The translations under genes were made by a program, and so were the position numbers. From positions 169,408-233,407 of the forward strand of contig NZ_ML660019.1 in NCBI RefSeq assembly GCF_007004645.1: a stretch of 64,000 bases of DNA. Direction: 5' to 3'. Positions 35,993 to 44,219 of the stretch are shown here, one piece after another; position 1 is the first letter of the stretch, and the number at the start of each line of letters is the position of its first letter. Under the pieces are notes generated by a model, which saw nothing but the letters and a program-made list of their open reading frames with translations, was not told the DNA's origin and did not search any database. This stretch comes from Aliiroseovarius halocynthiae (lineage in GTDB: Bacteria; Pseudomonadota; Alphaproteobacteria; Rhodobacterales; Rhodobacteraceae).

Positions 35993-37505
35993 TGGAATTG
36001 TTCGGACCTTGCCGGTCCAATACTGTCTTATTACTGTTCTGGGGGCCGGTTCTGCGCTTGGCCACGCCCCGTTTAATATGCCCGCCTATACCTTGGTGGG
36101 CTTTGCAATGGCCATTTACCTCATCATGAACGCGACCTCGGCGCGGCAGGCCTTTCGTCTCAGTTTGATCTGGGGCTTTGGATATTTTGCTGTCTCGTTG
36201 TCTTGGTTGGTCGAGCCGTTCATGGTGGATGCGCCGCGTTATGGATGGATGGCGCCGTTTGCCCTGATCATGATGGCCTCGGGCCTTGCTCTTTTTTGGG
36301 GGGCGGCGGCAGGCATCGCATTCTGGATGGCCCCGCGTTCACTGCATTGGGCCATGCTCGTAATTGCCTTGGCGGCTGCCGAGATGATCCGTGCGCGGCT
36401 ATTTACGGGCTTCCCCTGGGCAAGCCCGGGCCATGTTTGGGCCGATCTGCCATTCGCACAATTGGCCGCCTATATTGGGGCGGGTGGATTGGGCGCGCTG
36501 ACGTTTCTAGCGGCAACATTGCTTGCTCTAAGTTTTACACCTCGTGGTGCTTTGTCCATGCGCTTGCGGGCTATGATCGCTTTCATGGTGTTGACTTCAG
36601 GAGCTTATGGCCTTGGAGTATATCGGCAGAATCTGCCGCGTCCTGCCGATACCGCAACGGTTCTTAGACTGGTGCAGCCCAACGCACCGCAACACCTGAA
36701 ATGGCACCGTGACCATGCTTATGGTTTTGTAGCCCGCCAAATCGAGTTTACAGCGGCTCCTCCCACGCAGGGGATGTCAAAACCAGAGCTGATAATCTGG
36801 CCGGAAACATCTGTACCCGCTTTACTGGAATACGCAGGCCCTATTATCCCGAAGATTGCGGTCGCTGCGAAGGGAAGCTCTGTAGCTTTTGGTGTGCAGC
36901 GGGGTGAGGCGCCGCGCTATTTCAACAGTCTCGCAGTGATCGATTCAGGCGGCGATATCACGGCAACGTATGACAAACACCACCTCGTACCGTTTGGTGA
37001 ATACGTCCCATTGGGAAATTGGCTGGAGAAACTCGGCATTTCGGCTTTTGCGGCGCGCGCTGGTCACGGCTATTCGGCGGGGCCGGGGCCGCGCGTTTTG
37101 AATATGGGAAGGTTAGGGAAAGTTCTGCCACTGATCTGTTACGAGGCTGTTTTCCCGCGTGATATCAGGAATGCGCCTGAACGTCCCGACTGGATCTTGC
37201 AGATAACCAATGACGCGTGGTTCGGTGATTTTTCCGGCCCGCAACAGCACCTTGTCCAAGCGCGTTTCCGTGCGATTGAGTTCGGCTTGCCTGTGATCCG
37301 CGTGGCAAATACTGGAATCAGTGCAGCAATTGACGTGCGAGGGCAGATTCGATCTTCGCTTGTGCTTGGGCAGGCCGGATATCTTGATGTGCAATTGCCG
37401 GCTGCGGGACCTGCCACAGTTTATGCTGGGGTCGGAGATTTGCCGCTTGGGTTGTTGCTGATTGGCGCCGTTTTTACAGCTGTGTTGCGCCGAAAGCGCT
37501 TTTAA
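35985..37505 (+). CDS. lnt: Apolipoprotein N-acyltransferase
   Basis: This 506-residue inner-membrane enzyme adds the third acyl chain to the N-terminal cysteine of lipoproteins. About seven hydrophobic helices (1-210) precede a periplasmic nitrilase domain with catalytic Glu in IIWPETSVP, Lys in YDKHHLVPFGEYVP and Cys in LPLICYEAVFPRD. A last helix ends the protein. The start overlaps the end of the corC gene by 8 bp. A small hairpin CCTTT/AAAGG follows at about 37512-37527. Confidence 0.95.
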   Translation: MVNGIVRTLPVQYCLITVLGAGSALGHAPFNMPAYTLVGFAMAIYLIMNATSARQAFRLSLIWGFGYFAVSLSWLVEPFMVDAPRYGWMAPFALIMMASGLALFWGAAAGIAFWMAPRSLHWAMLVIALAAAEMIRARLFTGFPWASPGHVWADLPFAQLAAYIGAGGLGALTFLAATLLALSFTPRGALSMRLRAMIAFMVLTSGAYGLGVYRQNLPRPADTATVLRLVQPNAPQHLKWHRDHAYGFVARQIEFTAAPPTQGMSKPELIIWPETSVPALLEYAGPIIPKIAVAAKGSSVAFGVQRGEAPRYFNSLAVIDSGGDITATYDKHHLVPFGEYVPLGNWLEKLGISAFAARAGHGYSAGPGPRVLNMGRLGKVLPLICYEAVFPRDIRNAPERPDWILQITNDAWFGDFSGPQQHLVQARFRAIEFGLPVIRVANTGISAAIDVRGQIRSSLVLGQAGYLDVQLPAAGPATVYAGVGDLPLGLLLIGAVFTAVLRRKRF

Positions 37506-37548
37506 CATTGACCTTTCGGGATAAAGGCCAGATACCAAACCGGACCAC

Positions 37549-37593
37549 CGTCGCAACGGCTTCCTGGCGTGGCGGGTTGACCCAAATGGAGCA
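37549..37593 (+). promoter_or_regulatory. SAM/SAH riboswitch upstream of metK
   Basis: The leader contains AACGGCTTCCTGGC between pairing arms CGTCGC and GTGGCG, followed by TGGAGCA just before the metK ATG. This matches the SAM/SAH riboswitch, known only upstream of metK in Rhodobacterales. CUUCC should pair with the Shine-Dalgarno GGAG as a pseudoknot when SAM or SAH is bound, blocking translation. The joining region carries an extra GGG-TTGA-CCC hairpin (37574-37583). Confidence 0.93.
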
Positions 37594-37599
37594 TGTTTC

Positions 37600-38766
37600 A
37601 TGTCACGACAGAACTATACCTTCACCTCCGAAAGTGTGTCCGAAGGACACCCTGACAAGGTGTGTGACCGCATTTCGGATGCGGTACTTGATGCGTTTTT
37701 GGCGGAAGAGCCGAACGCGCGTGTTGCTTGTGAAACCTTTGCCACAAGTGGCATGGTTGTTATCGGCGGCGAAGTTGGCCTGTCCAACCCAGAGCGCTTG
37801 AAAGTTATGATGGGCTCGATCAGCCAGATTGCACGCGATTGCATCCGCGACATCGGATACGAGCAAGAGCAGTTCCACTGGAATACCTGCCGCGTCATGA
37901 ACTTCCTGCACGAACAGTCTGCCCATATTGCTCAGGGTGTGGACCGTGATGGTGCAGGCGACCAAGGGATCATGTTCGGGTACGCAGTGAACGAAACCCC
38001 CGAGCTAATGCCCGCTCCGATCCAGTATTCGCAGGCTATTCTAAAGCGTCTGGCCGAGGTGCGTAAAAACGGAACCGAGCCGTCGCTTGGCCCGGATGCC
38101 AAATCGCAGCTTTCACTGCGCTATGAAGATGGCAAGCCGGTCGAGGTGACCTCGATCGTTCTGTCCACCCAGCATCTCGACGCTGACATGACCAGCGACG
38201 ACGTGCGCGCTGTTGTCGAACCCTATATCCGCGAAGTTGTCCCTACCGAGTGGATCAACGGCGGCACCGAATGGCACGTGAACCCGACCGGCAAATTCGT
38301 CATCGGCGGTCCGGATGGCGATGCGGGCCTGACAGGTCGTAAGATCATCGTTGATACCTATGGCGGCGCAGCCCCACATGGTGGCGGTGCGTTCTCGGGG
38401 AAAGATCCAACCAAGGTGGACCGTTCGGCCGCCTATGCCGCGCGCTATCTGGCGAAAAACATCGTGGCCGCTGGCATGGCCGAACGCTGCACATTGCAAC
38501 TGTCTTATGCGATCGGCGTGGCCAAACCTTTGTCGACCTATGTCGACACACACGGCACAGGCGAAGTGGATGAAGCCGGGATTGAACGTGCTGTCGAGCA
38601 GGTCATGGACCTGACGCCGCGCGGCATTCGCGAACATCTGGGCCTGAACAAACCCATCTTCCAACGCACCGCGGCCTATGGTCACTTCGGTCGTGCACCC
38701 GAGGCTGATGGTGGCTTTAGCTGGGAAAAAACCGATCTGGTCGAGGCGCTGAAAAAAGCCGTCTGA
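37600..38766 (+). CDS. metK: S-adenosylmethionine synthetase
   Basis: This 388-residue cytosolic enzyme makes SAM from methionine and ATP. It contains [30 protein letters not shown] and the P-loop-like [23 protein letters not shown]. Normal length. Expression is probably controlled at translation by the SAM/SAH riboswitch directly upstream. A strong terminator follows at 38789. Confidence 0.98.
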   Translation: MSRQNYTFTSESVSEGHPDKVCDRISDAVLDAFLAEEPNARVACETFATSGMVVIGGEVGLSNPERLKVMMGSISQIARDCIRDIGYEQEQFHWNTCRVMNFLHEQSAHIAQGVDRDGAGDQGIMFGYAVNETPELMPAPIQYSQAILKRLAEVRKNGTEPSLGPDAKSQLSLRYEDGKPVEVTSIVLSTQHLDADMTSDDVRAVVEPYIREVVPTEWINGGTEWHVNPTGKFVIGGPDGDAGLTGRKIIVDTYGGAAPHGGGAFSGKDPTKVDRSAAYAARYLAKNIVAAGMAERCTLQLSYAIGVAKPLSTYVDTHGTGEVDEAGIERAVEQVMDLTPRGIREHLGLNKPIFQRTAAYGHFGRAPEADGGFSWEKTDLVEALKKAV

Positions 38767-38788
38767 TCCGTCCGAAAACATGTTGATG

Positions 38789-38821
38789 CGCCCCGCCTTG
38801 AATTCGGCGGGGCGTTGTCGT
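38789..38821 (+). terminator. metK rho-independent terminator
   Basis: A 9-bp stem CGCCCCGCC/GGCGGGGCG with an 8-nt loop followed by TTGTCGTTTTG, 23 bp past metK and just before the next gene. Confidence 0.8.
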
Positions 38822-38833
38822 TTTGTGGACCTC

Positions 38834-39424
38834 ATGAAACGGCTCACCCGCATAATGGTCATTGGCGCCTCAGGCAGCGGTAAATCGACCGTCGCAAAGG
38901 CGTTGGGCGGCGCGCTGGACCTACCTGTGGTCCATGGCGATCGCTTTTATTGGCTGCCGGGCTGGGTTGCGCGCGAACGGGTCGAGGTCAAACGCCTGTT
39001 TGACGAGGCCGCCCTTGCCGACCACTGGATCATTGATGGGAACAACAGTGAAAGCATGATGATGCGGGCGGAACGGGCGCACCTGATCATCTATCTGCAT
39101 CTCAACAAATACCAACGCATGTGGCGGGTCTTTCTGCGCAGTCTACGCAACTTTGGCCAAACCCGACCGGATATGGGCGACGGATGCCCCGAGAGGTTTG
39201 ATCGTGAGTTCTTGTTCAATTGGGTCTGGAAATATGACCAGCGTTCGAAGCCTAAAATGGACTGGTTCGCGGATCATTGGGTCGACAAACGATCCGTCCT
39301 GCGGCTGACGAATGCCCGCGACATCTCGCGATTTACCGCAGATCCCATCACTGCACTGAAACACCTTGGGGTACTCGATGGGCTTGACGGATGCGTCGCC
39401 ACGCGTCAGAAGCGCGACCCATGA
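38834..39424 (+). CDS. P-loop kinase-like protein (FlaR/AAA_17-type)
   Basis: This 196-residue nucleotide-binding protein has Walker A VIGASGSGKSTVAKAL near the N-terminus, RTxxGDRFYW-like region VHGDRFYWLPGW and a lid with RPDMGDGCPERFDREF. It resembles adenylate-kinase-like proteins named for DNA topology modulation (FlaR). The substrate is unknown. ATG 38834 gives a short N-terminus before the P-loop; ATG 38855 is an alternative. Its stop overlaps the trmB start (ATGA). Confidence 0.75.
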   Translation: MKRLTRIMVIGASGSGKSTVAKALGGALDLPVVHGDRFYWLPGWVARERVEVKRLFDEAALADHWIIDGNNSESMMMRAERAHLIIYLHLNKYQRMWRVFLRSLRNFGQTRPDMGDGCPERFDREFLFNWVWKYDQRSKPKMDWFADHWVDKRSVLRLTNARDISRFTADPITALKHLGVLDGLDGCVATRQKRDP

Positions 39425-40134
39425 CAGAAAGCACGCATAAATCCGGTGCGCCATGGCGCAATTTCTATGGTCGTCTGAAGGGTAAGGGGCTGCGCGATAG
39501 CCAGCAGGCCTATCTGGATGAAGACCTGAAAGCACTCAGTCCCGGTGCGGTGGATTGGGAAGAAAACCCCGACCGCACTCCGCTGGACCTGAAGGCGCTA
39601 TTTGGCGACAAACCTGTCTGGTTGGAAACCGGCTTTGGCGGCGGCGAGCATATGGTACATCAAGCCGCCACCTATCCAGATATCGGCATCATCGGATGCG
39701 AGCCTTATATCAACGGCGTTGCCATGCTTCTGGGCAAGATCCGCAAAGCTGGATGCGAAAATGTCGCTGTGCATCCCGGGGACGTGCGCGACCTGTTTGA
39801 TGTGCTTCCGCCCGAAAGCATCGACAAAGCCTTCCTGCTCTACCCTGACCCGTGGCCCAAAAAACGCCACCACCGCCGCCGCTTTGTGACGCCTGAATAT
39901 CTGGAACCGTTCCACAAGGTTCTGAAACCCGGTGCGGAATTCCGTGTGGCCACTGATATTCCGGATTACGTTCGCCAAACCCTGGAAGAGGTGCCGCGTG
40001 CAGGTTTCGAATGGTTGGGTGAACGGGCCGACGACTGGCGCACCCCTTGGAGCGACTGGATCTCAACCCGCTACGAACAAAAAGCGCTGCGCGAAGGTCG
40101 TACCCCGCATTACCTGACCTTCCGCCGGATCTGA
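39421..40134 (+). CDS. trmB: tRNA (guanine-N7-)-methyltransferase
   Basis: This 237-residue SAM-dependent methyltransferase modifies G46 of tRNAs. It has the Rossmann motif [26 protein letters not shown], and the family signature [21 protein letters not shown] 39421 overlaps the preceding stop by 4 bp; longer upstream starts encode non-family residues. It is followed by copy 2 of the double-hairpin repeat. Confidence 0.96.
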   Translation: MTESTHKSGAPWRNFYGRLKGKGLRDSQQAYLDEDLKALSPGAVDWEENPDRTPLDLKALFGDKPVWLETGFGGGEHMVHQAATYPDIGIIGCEPYINGVAMLLGKIRKAGCENVAVHPGDVRDLFDVLPPESIDKAFLLYPDPWPKKRHHRRRFVTPEYLEPFHKVLKPGAEFRVATDIPDYVRQTLEEVPRAGFEWLGERADDWRTPWSDWISTRYEQKALREGRTPHYLTFRRI

Positions 40135-40142
40135 TCCCCGCA

Positions 40143-40199
40143 TTTTCTTGTCGCAAATATCCTGGGGTGAGGCCGTCAGGCCGAGGGGCAACGCCCCTT
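40143..40199. repeat. Extragenic double-hairpin repeat, copy 2
   Basis: Starting 9 bp after the trmB stop, it shares TTTTCTTG and AAATATCCTGGGGTGAG with copy 1 at 30424. The first stem here is GGCC-GTCA-GGCC in place of GCGCC-GAC-GGCGC, and the second is GGGGC-AAC-GCCCC. Pairing is kept although bases differ. Confidence 0.8.
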
Positions 40200-40259
40200 T
40201 CCGCTGGCCTCGCCAAAATGTCTGCGCTATCAGAACAGCACGACAATAGGAGAACACGC

Positions 40260-41612
40260 ATGTCCGGACACGGCCCCGCCATCCCCATGACCGCCCGCAA
40301 ATCCGGCCCCCTAAAAGGCGAGGCCCGTGTGCCCGGCGATAAGTCGATCAGCCACCGGTCGCTAATCTTGGGTGCGATGGCCGTGGGCGAGACCCACATT
40401 ACCGGCCTTCTGGAAGGCGAAGACGTGCTGGGAACGGCAGACGCGATGCGTGCTTTTGGCGCGGATGTGGAACGATTGGGCGACGGCGAATGGCGTGTGA
40501 ACGGCGTCGGCGTCGGCGGTTTTGCTGAACCCGAGGATGTGATTGACTGTGGCAATGCTGGAACGGGCGTGCGTTTGATCATGGGGGCGATGGCGACCTC
40601 TCCGATCACAGCGACGTTTACCGGCGACGCGTCCCTGCGCTCGCGTCCGATGGGGCGTGTGACCGACCCGATCGCGCTTTTCGGCGCGCAAAGCTATGGC
40701 CGTGACGGTGGCCGCATTCCGATGACAATCGTCGGTGCGCGTGAACCGGTTGCGGTGACCTACACAACGCCCATGGCCTCGGCGCAGGTGAAGTCGGCTG
40801 TGCTTCTGGCGGGCCTGAACGTGCCCGGCAAAACCGTCGTGATCGAAAAAGAAGCCACACGCGACCACACCGAGCGGATGTTGGCAGGCTTCGGAGCCGA
40901 GATCACGGTCGAAGACACCGATGAAGGCCACAAGATCACTCTGACCGGTCAGCCCGAGTTGAAGCCGCAGACAATCACCGTCCCGCGCGATCCAAGCTCG
41001 GCTGCCTTCCCGGTCTGTGCCGCGCTGATCGTGCCAGGCTCGGACGTGTTGGTGCCGAATATCGGCCTAAACCCAACCCGAGCGGGTCTGTTCTATACCC
41101 TGCAAGACATAGGTGCGGATCTGACCTTTGAAAACGAACGCGTCGAGGGCGGCGAGCCGGTCGCAGACCTGCGTGCAAAATACTCGCCCAACATGAAGGG
41201 GATCGAGGTTCCGGCGGAACGCGCCGCGTCCATGATCGACGAATATCCCATTTTGTCCGTGGTGGCGTCCTTCGCGACTGGCAAAACAGACATGCCCGGC
41301 GTGCACGAGCTGCGCGTGAAGGAAAGCGACCGGATCGACGCTATGGCCAAAGGTCTGCGTGCCGCTGGCGTCACCGTGGATGAAGGCGAGGATTGGTGGA
41401 GCGTCGAGGGCCTGGGCCCCGACGGAGTTCCCGGCGGTTGCACCGTTGCCACCGTTCTGGATCACCGCATCGCGATGAGCTTTGCCTGCCTTGGCTTTGC
41501 ATCGCGAAAGCCCATCAATCTGGACGATGGCGGCCCCATCGCCACCAGCTTCCCGGTGTTCGAGCCGCTGATGTCGGGGCTTGGCGCTCAGATCGTACGG
41601 TCGAACGGGTAG
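40260..41612 (+). CDS. aroA: 3-phosphoshikimate 1-carboxyvinyltransferase (EPSP synthase, class II-like)
   Basis: This 450-residue enzyme of the shikimate pathway makes EPSP from shikimate-3-phosphate and PEP. Conserved parts include [58 protein letters not shown] and [15 protein letters not shown]. Overall pattern is close to class II (CP4-like) enzymes as I remember them, but the PEP-site Gly is kept (GNAGT, not GNAAT). ATG 40260 has AGGAG upstream; a longer frame from 40047 overlaps trmB. Confidence 0.97.
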   Translation: MSGHGPAIPMTARKSGPLKGEARVPGDKSISHRSLILGAMAVGETHITGLLEGEDVLGTADAMRAFGADVERLGDGEWRVNGVGVGGFAEPEDVIDCGNAGTGVRLIMGAMATSPITATFTGDASLRSRPMGRVTDPIALFGAQSYGRDGGRIPMTIVGAREPVAVTYTTPMASAQVKSAVLLAGLNVPGKTVVIEKEATRDHTERMLAGFGAEITVEDTDEGHKITLTGQPELKPQTITVPRDPSSAAFPVCAALIVPGSDVLVPNIGLNPTRAGLFYTLQDIGADLTFENERVEGGEPVADLRAKYSPNMKGIEVPAERAASMIDEYPILSVVASFATGKTDMPGVHELRVKESDRIDAMAKGLRAAGVTVDEGEDWWSVEGLGPDGVPGGCTVATVLDHRIAMSFACLGFASRKPINLDDGGPIATSFPVFEPLMSGLGAQIVRSNG

Positions 41613-41639
41613 AGTGATCTCTGAAATCCGGTAGTTTCG

Positions 41640-42266
41640 TCAGATGAATTGCGCGCCGGATTTTTCGAGCGTGTCACGCGCCTTGGCGTTTGCTTTCGGA
41701 AGCGCTCCTAGAAGCCCATCTGAAATCAGCGAGACCTTGTAGCCACGCGCCAAAGCGGCCTGCGCGGTTTTGTTCACGCAAAAGGCAGTGTCCAGACCGG
41801 CGATCTGCAGGTGTCCGATATTCAGTTGCGCCAATAGCGTGTCGAGGCTGCCCGTTTCAAATCCGTCTTGAACGCGCTTTACGACCTCATGTTGCCCTAA
41901 CTGCGCAAAGGGCGCCGCCATCTGTGTGCCGGGGTGTCCTGCAATTCCCTGACCCTTCATGAAGATCTTCGCAAACGCCTTGGTGGACGGTTGGCTCCAC
42001 TCCTGACGGATCACTACGACGGGAAAGCCATTCTCTTCGGCGGCCTGTGCAGCCTCGCTTATTGCAAGGGCTGCATGTGCTTTTTGCTCTTCGGAATACT
42101 GCCCACCGTTCCAAAAATCTTCTTGCAGGTCGATCAGCAGCAGTGCGGTGCCCGGGCGGATTTCAATGGGTTGCCCCTGCGTGACGATGCCAATCCTGCG
42201 AAGGGTGAGTAAGGCCCAAAGAAAAGCAGCGATAACGATGATCGATGCGGCCCAGATATACATCAT
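41640..42266 (-). CDS. Membrane-anchored isochorismatase-family cysteine hydrolase
   Basis: This 208-residue protein has an N-terminal membrane helix (about 3-22) and an isochorismatase-fold hydrolase domain: ALLLIDLQEDFWNGG (Asp nucleophile helper), VVIRQEWSQ and the catalytic Cys in AGLDTAFCVNKTAQAAL. It may hydrolyse an amide, such as a nicotinamidase-like substrate. The substrate and the reason for a membrane anchor are unknown. Its start overlaps the MarR stop by 4 bp (ATGA), so it is probably under that regulator's control. Confidence 0.8.
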   Translation of the reverse strand: MMYIWAASIIVIAAFLWALLTLRRIGIVTQGQPIEIRPGTALLLIDLQEDFWNGGQYSEEQKAHAALAISEAAQAAEENGFPVVVIRQEWSQPSTKAFAKIFMKGQGIAGHPGTQMAAPFAQLGQHEVVKRVQDGFETGSLDTLLAQLNIGHLQIAGLDTAFCVNKTAQAALARGYKVSLISDGLLGALPKANAKARDTLEKSGAQFI

Positions 42267-42691
42267 GACGGAGGTCCCAATCTGCTGTGGCAATGGCGCG
42301 CAACACGCAGGGCGGTCGCAATGTCATCGGCGCTCAATCCATCGGTCAGTTCAGACAGTATCGCGCCTTCCTTTTCGAGGATGCGAGTGATCTGATCGAG
42401 CCCGGATTTAGTCAGGGCAATCAGCGGCGATCGTGCGTGACGTGGGTTCTTTTGTTTTTCCGCCAGGCCGACCTTGATGGTGTCGTTTACCATCAGCTGA
42501 ACATACTGGCGCTGGATTTCCAATTTGAAGGCAATATCGGGCACGGTTTGTGGGCCGTGTTCGGTCAATGCCTCCAGCACAGCCCGCATTCGTACAGTTA
42601 GCCCTGTGCCTTGCAGATCGGATTCTATTCTGGCTTCGATGCGCTGCATAAGGGGGCGCGATAGCCAGAGAAGGGATTTTAAGTCAGTCAT
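42263..42691 (-). CDS. MarR-family transcriptional regulator
   Basis: This 142-residue winged-helix regulator has LTVRMRAVLEALTEHGPQTVPDIAFKLEIQRQYVQLMVNDTI, with the recognition helix, and the wing KQKNPRHARSPLIALTKSG. MarR proteins bind palindromic sites as dimers and release on binding small phenolics or oxidants. The strong dyad at 42706-42736 just upstream is the likely autoregulatory operator. It forms a two-gene operon with the hydrolase and faces cmk. Confidence 0.88.
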   Translation of the reverse strand: MTDLKSLLWLSRPLMQRIEARIESDLQGTGLTVRMRAVLEALTEHGPQTVPDIAFKLEIQRQYVQLMVNDTIKVGLAEKQKNPRHARSPLIALTKSGLDQITRILEKEGAILSELTDGLSADDIATALRVARHCHSRLGPPS

Positions 42692-42705
42692 GATGGGATT
42701 AATAA

Positions 42706-42736
42706 TGTCATATTGACAGTAGTAATGTCAATATGA
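42706..42736. promoter_or_regulatory. Candidate MarR operator with nested dyads
   Basis: TCATATTGACA (42708-42718) and TGTCAATATGA (42726-42736) form an 11-bp perfect dyad with a 7-nt spacer. Within it, TGTCA-TAT-TGACA (42706-42718) is itself a perfect palindrome. TAATGTCA recurs 20 bp apart (42703 and 42723). The site starts 15 bp before the MarR ATG and lies in the marR-cmk divergent gap. Confidence 0.85.
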
Positions 42737-42793
42737 AGCCTTTCTTTTGCAACTCCAATTTGCGATGCAGCAATGACCAAAGGAGGAAACGCC

Positions 42794-43396
42794 ATGCCAT
42801 TTACTGTTGCAATCGACGGCCCGGCCGCAGCTGGCAAGGGTACGGTGTCAAAAGCTGTTGCCGCGCATTTTGGTTTTGCGCATCTGGACACAGGGCTGCT
42901 TTACCGCGCGGTTGGGGCAAAGGTCTTGGAAGGTGCAGATCCGGTTGAGGCCGCGCAATCTTTGACGCCCGCGGACATGCAAGGTGATCTGCGCACGCCC
43001 GATGTCGCTCAGGCGGCATCGAAGGTTGCTGTAATTTCTGAAGTTCGCGCCGCGCTTGTGGATTTCCAACGCAATTTCGCTGCCCGTGATGGCGGCGCGG
43101 TGCTGGACGGGCGCGACATTGGCACCGTGATTTGCCCGGATGCGGATGTAAAGCTGTTCGTCACCGCAAGCGCAGAGGTCCGCGCCGAGCGCCGCTTTCT
43201 GGAGCTGTCCGCAAAAGATCACGATGTCAGCCGTGACCAAGTTCTGGCGGACGTGATTGCACGTGACAAACGCGACAGCGAACGGAAAGAGGCACCGCTG
43301 AAGCCTGCCGAAGACGCAGTGATCATCGACACGTCTGACTTGTCGATCGAGGGTGCAGTGGCACTGGCCGTCGCGCAAATCGCCTCTAAGCGCTGA
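42794..43396 (+). CDS. cmk: Cytidylate kinase
   Basis: This 200-residue nucleoside monophosphate kinase phosphorylates CMP and dCMP. The Walker A is [17 protein letters not shown], the [10 protein letters not shown] helix binds [25 protein letters not shown] follows, and [25 protein letters not shown]-type sequence gives the lid. AGGAGG lies before ATG 42794. It sits in the common cmk-rpsA-ihfB order, here with one extra gene before rpsA. Confidence 0.97.
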   Translation: MPFTVAIDGPAAAGKGTVSKAVAAHFGFAHLDTGLLYRAVGAKVLEGADPVEAAQSLTPADMQGDLRTPDVAQAASKVAVISEVRAALVDFQRNFAARDGGAVLDGRDIGTVICPDADVKLFVTASAEVRAERRFLELSAKDHDVSRDQVLADVIARDKRDSERKEAPLKPAEDAVIIDTSDLSIEGAVALAVAQIASKR

Positions 43397-43470
43397 AACT
43401 CTCTTCACCACACTGTGCATCGCATGTGACATCCGAGGTGGCTATTGTTGACCCAATCGGAGGTCAGCTG

Positions 43471-44007
43471 ATGCGCTTTGCCAATTTCCTTGTTCTTGCT
43501 GTATGCCTTGCAATTGTCAGTCCCATGCAATTGTCAGCGCAGGTCCAAAGCGAACCGCCCATGACATATGAGCGGATTGGACGGATTTTGGCGGCCATCG
43601 ACCCCGACCTTCAGCCGCAGGGGAACGGGTTTCAGATGGTCATCGGAGGGGTGCCGATGATTGTAATTACCGACCCTGCGGCTGATCGCATGCGCGCGAT
43701 GGTTCGGATCGGACCCGCTGGTGCGATGGATGACGCCTTGATGCAGCGGATGCTGCAAGCCAATTTCGACGCTGTGCTGGACGCGCGCTATGCGGTTGCG
43801 GGCGGGCAGATCTGGTCGACTTTTATCCATCCGCTATCTCCGCTTGAAACGCGGCAATTGGTATCCGCTTTGACCCAGACGGTCGTTGCCGCCCAAAGCT
43901 TTGGAACGGCATTCACGGGTGGCGGTGTGCAGTTCGGCGGTGGTGACAGCAACGCGTTGCAGCAAGAGTTGATTGATCAGCTTCAGAAGAAGGGTATCCC
44001 GCTGTAG
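43471..44007 (+). CDS. Secreted protein with type III-chaperone/YbjN-like fold
   Basis: This 178-residue protein has a signal peptide (about 1-23) and a domain reading MTYERIGRILAAIDPDLQPQGNG, MIVITDPAADRMRAMVRIG and ALMQRMLQANFDAVLDARYAVAGGQIWSTFIHPLSPLE in pieces. This pattern resembles CesT-like secretion chaperones and YbjN proteins. A Gly-rich segment follows (FTGGGVQFGGGDSN). A secreted member is odd, because CesT-type chaperones are cytosolic. Function is unknown. Start 43471 has GGAGG upstream. Confidence 0.6.
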   Translation: MRFANFLVLAVCLAIVSPMQLSAQVQSEPPMTYERIGRILAAIDPDLQPQGNGFQMVIGGVPMIVITDPAADRMRAMVRIGPAGAMDDALMQRMLQANFDAVLDARYAVAGGQIWSTFIHPLSPLETRQLVSALTQTVVAAQSFGTAFTGGGVQFGGGDSNALQQELIDQLQKKGIPL

Positions 44008-44219
44008 CGCACGGAATGCCCTTGATTTACAGGCAGAATCCCCGTAAATCCCGCCCTGTCGACAAGGTGCAATTGCCGCGACACAGGGAAAGACAGGCAG
44101 GGTCGAGGTTTCGGCCCTCTTTGTTTTGCGTCTAACCTGTTGACCAAATTGGGAAATCCAAGACCGGCGGAGACAACCGCTCGGCCCGTGAAAATGACTG
44201 TAAAGGAATGAAACGCCAC
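44008..44219 (+). promoter_or_regulatory. rpsA leader with hairpins and internal terminator
   Basis: A 212-bp leader. CCCTGT pairs with ACAGGG around 44054-44089, then a terminator-like stem AGGGTCG/CGGCCCT at 44099-44118 is followed by CTTTGTTTT. It ends about 100 bp before rpsA. It may only end the upstream transcript, or act as an attenuator in S1 autoregulation. Confidence 0.5.
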
